From: Chloromonas sp. AAM2
Taxonomy: Eukaryota > Chlorophyta > Chlorophyceae > Chlamydomonadales > Chlamydomonadaceae
Length of the DNA stretch: 33,413 nucleotides
Reading direction: 5' to 3'
NCBI GenBank assembly: GCA_004335635.1
Contig: QAXH01004087.1
Location: 2,000 to 35,412, forward strand
Below, piece after piece: positions 33,286-33,413 of the stretch (position 1 is the first letter of the stretch; every line of letters begins with the position of its first letter). The translations under genes were made by a program, and so were the position numbers. The notes under the pieces were generated by a model. That model ran no database searches. It worked only from the letters and a program-made list of their open reading frames with translations, and had not been told where the DNA came from.

Positions 33286-33413
33286 ATGGCTACACAGGAG
33301 CAAGTGCAGCAAAAGATTGAGGAGGTCGAGAAGGAGATTGAGGAGGTCAAGAGGACGACCCCCAATGACAGGGAGATGCTGCTCGCACTCAGAAAATACT
33401 TGGCAGAGCTTCA
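33286..33413 (+). CDS. Start of a coiled-coil protein, truncated by the right edge
   Basis: The frame is open from the ATG at 33286 to the window end (42 complete codons). The peptide is highly charged with heptad-like spacing (VQQKIEEVEKEIEEVKR, then LLALRKYLAEL), indicating an N-terminal coiled coil. A good acceptor (CTGCTGCAG at 33275-33283) directly precedes the ATG, so this may be the second exon with an untranslated or coding first exon upstream. The family cannot be named from this fragment. Confidence 0.6.
   Translation, partial: MATQEQVQQKIEEVEKEIEEVKRTTPNDREMLLALRKYLAEL

Overview
The window is nuclear DNA from an intron-rich eukaryote. Its genes are split into short exons with GT-AG introns whose acceptors are mostly TGCAG. 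Base composition is moderate in GC, exons carry Ala/Pro/Gln-rich inserts, and a plant/alga-style housekeeping gene set is present. A green alga (chlorophyte, perhaps a trebouxiophyte) is my best guess, but no lineage marker in the window proves it. There are no prokaryotic features, rRNA genes or CRISPR arrays.

Layout: (1) 1-1392, minus strand: the 5' part of an unrecognised gene that runs off the left edge, with a 28-bp minisatellite in an intron. (2) 2724-12185, minus: a complete 19-exon gene for the nucleolar ribosome-biogenesis protein NOL6/Nrap (yeast Utp22). All 18 introns keep frame and the sum is 1474 codons plus stop. (3) 12186-12396: a 211-bp divergent promoter. (4) 12397-17483, plus: a low-complexity gene of unknown function (gene A). 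Its 2.6-kb intron is full of dispersed repeats and holds a 186-bp copy of NOL6 exon 7. (5) 18047-19797, plus: four in-phase exons of an unrecognised protein (gene B), either a separate gene or the 3' end of gene A. (6) 19798-22679: repeat-rich spacer. (7) 22680-29215, plus: a 16-exon gene for the bifunctional 6-phosphofructo-2-kinase/fructose-2,6-bisphosphatase (F2KP/PFKFB), with all recognised catalytic motifs intact. (8) 29216-33285: spacer with repeats and one long unexplained ORF on the minus strand. (9) 33286-33413, plus: start of a coiled-coil protein cut by the right edge.

The two identifiable genes are core cell functions: small-subunit ribosome assembly in the nucleolus, and control of glycolysis/gluconeogenesis through fructose-2,6-bisphosphate. 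They are not functionally linked. NOL6 and gene A are head-to-head and may share a promoter. The most unusual material is the mobile or shuffled DNA at 13.7-15.1, 17.8, 20.0-20.5, 29.8 and 32.3 kb. It contains a captured, still-open NOL6 exon fragment fused to a dispersed repeat, and a short repeat family whose best copy carries a perfect tRNA-type B box.
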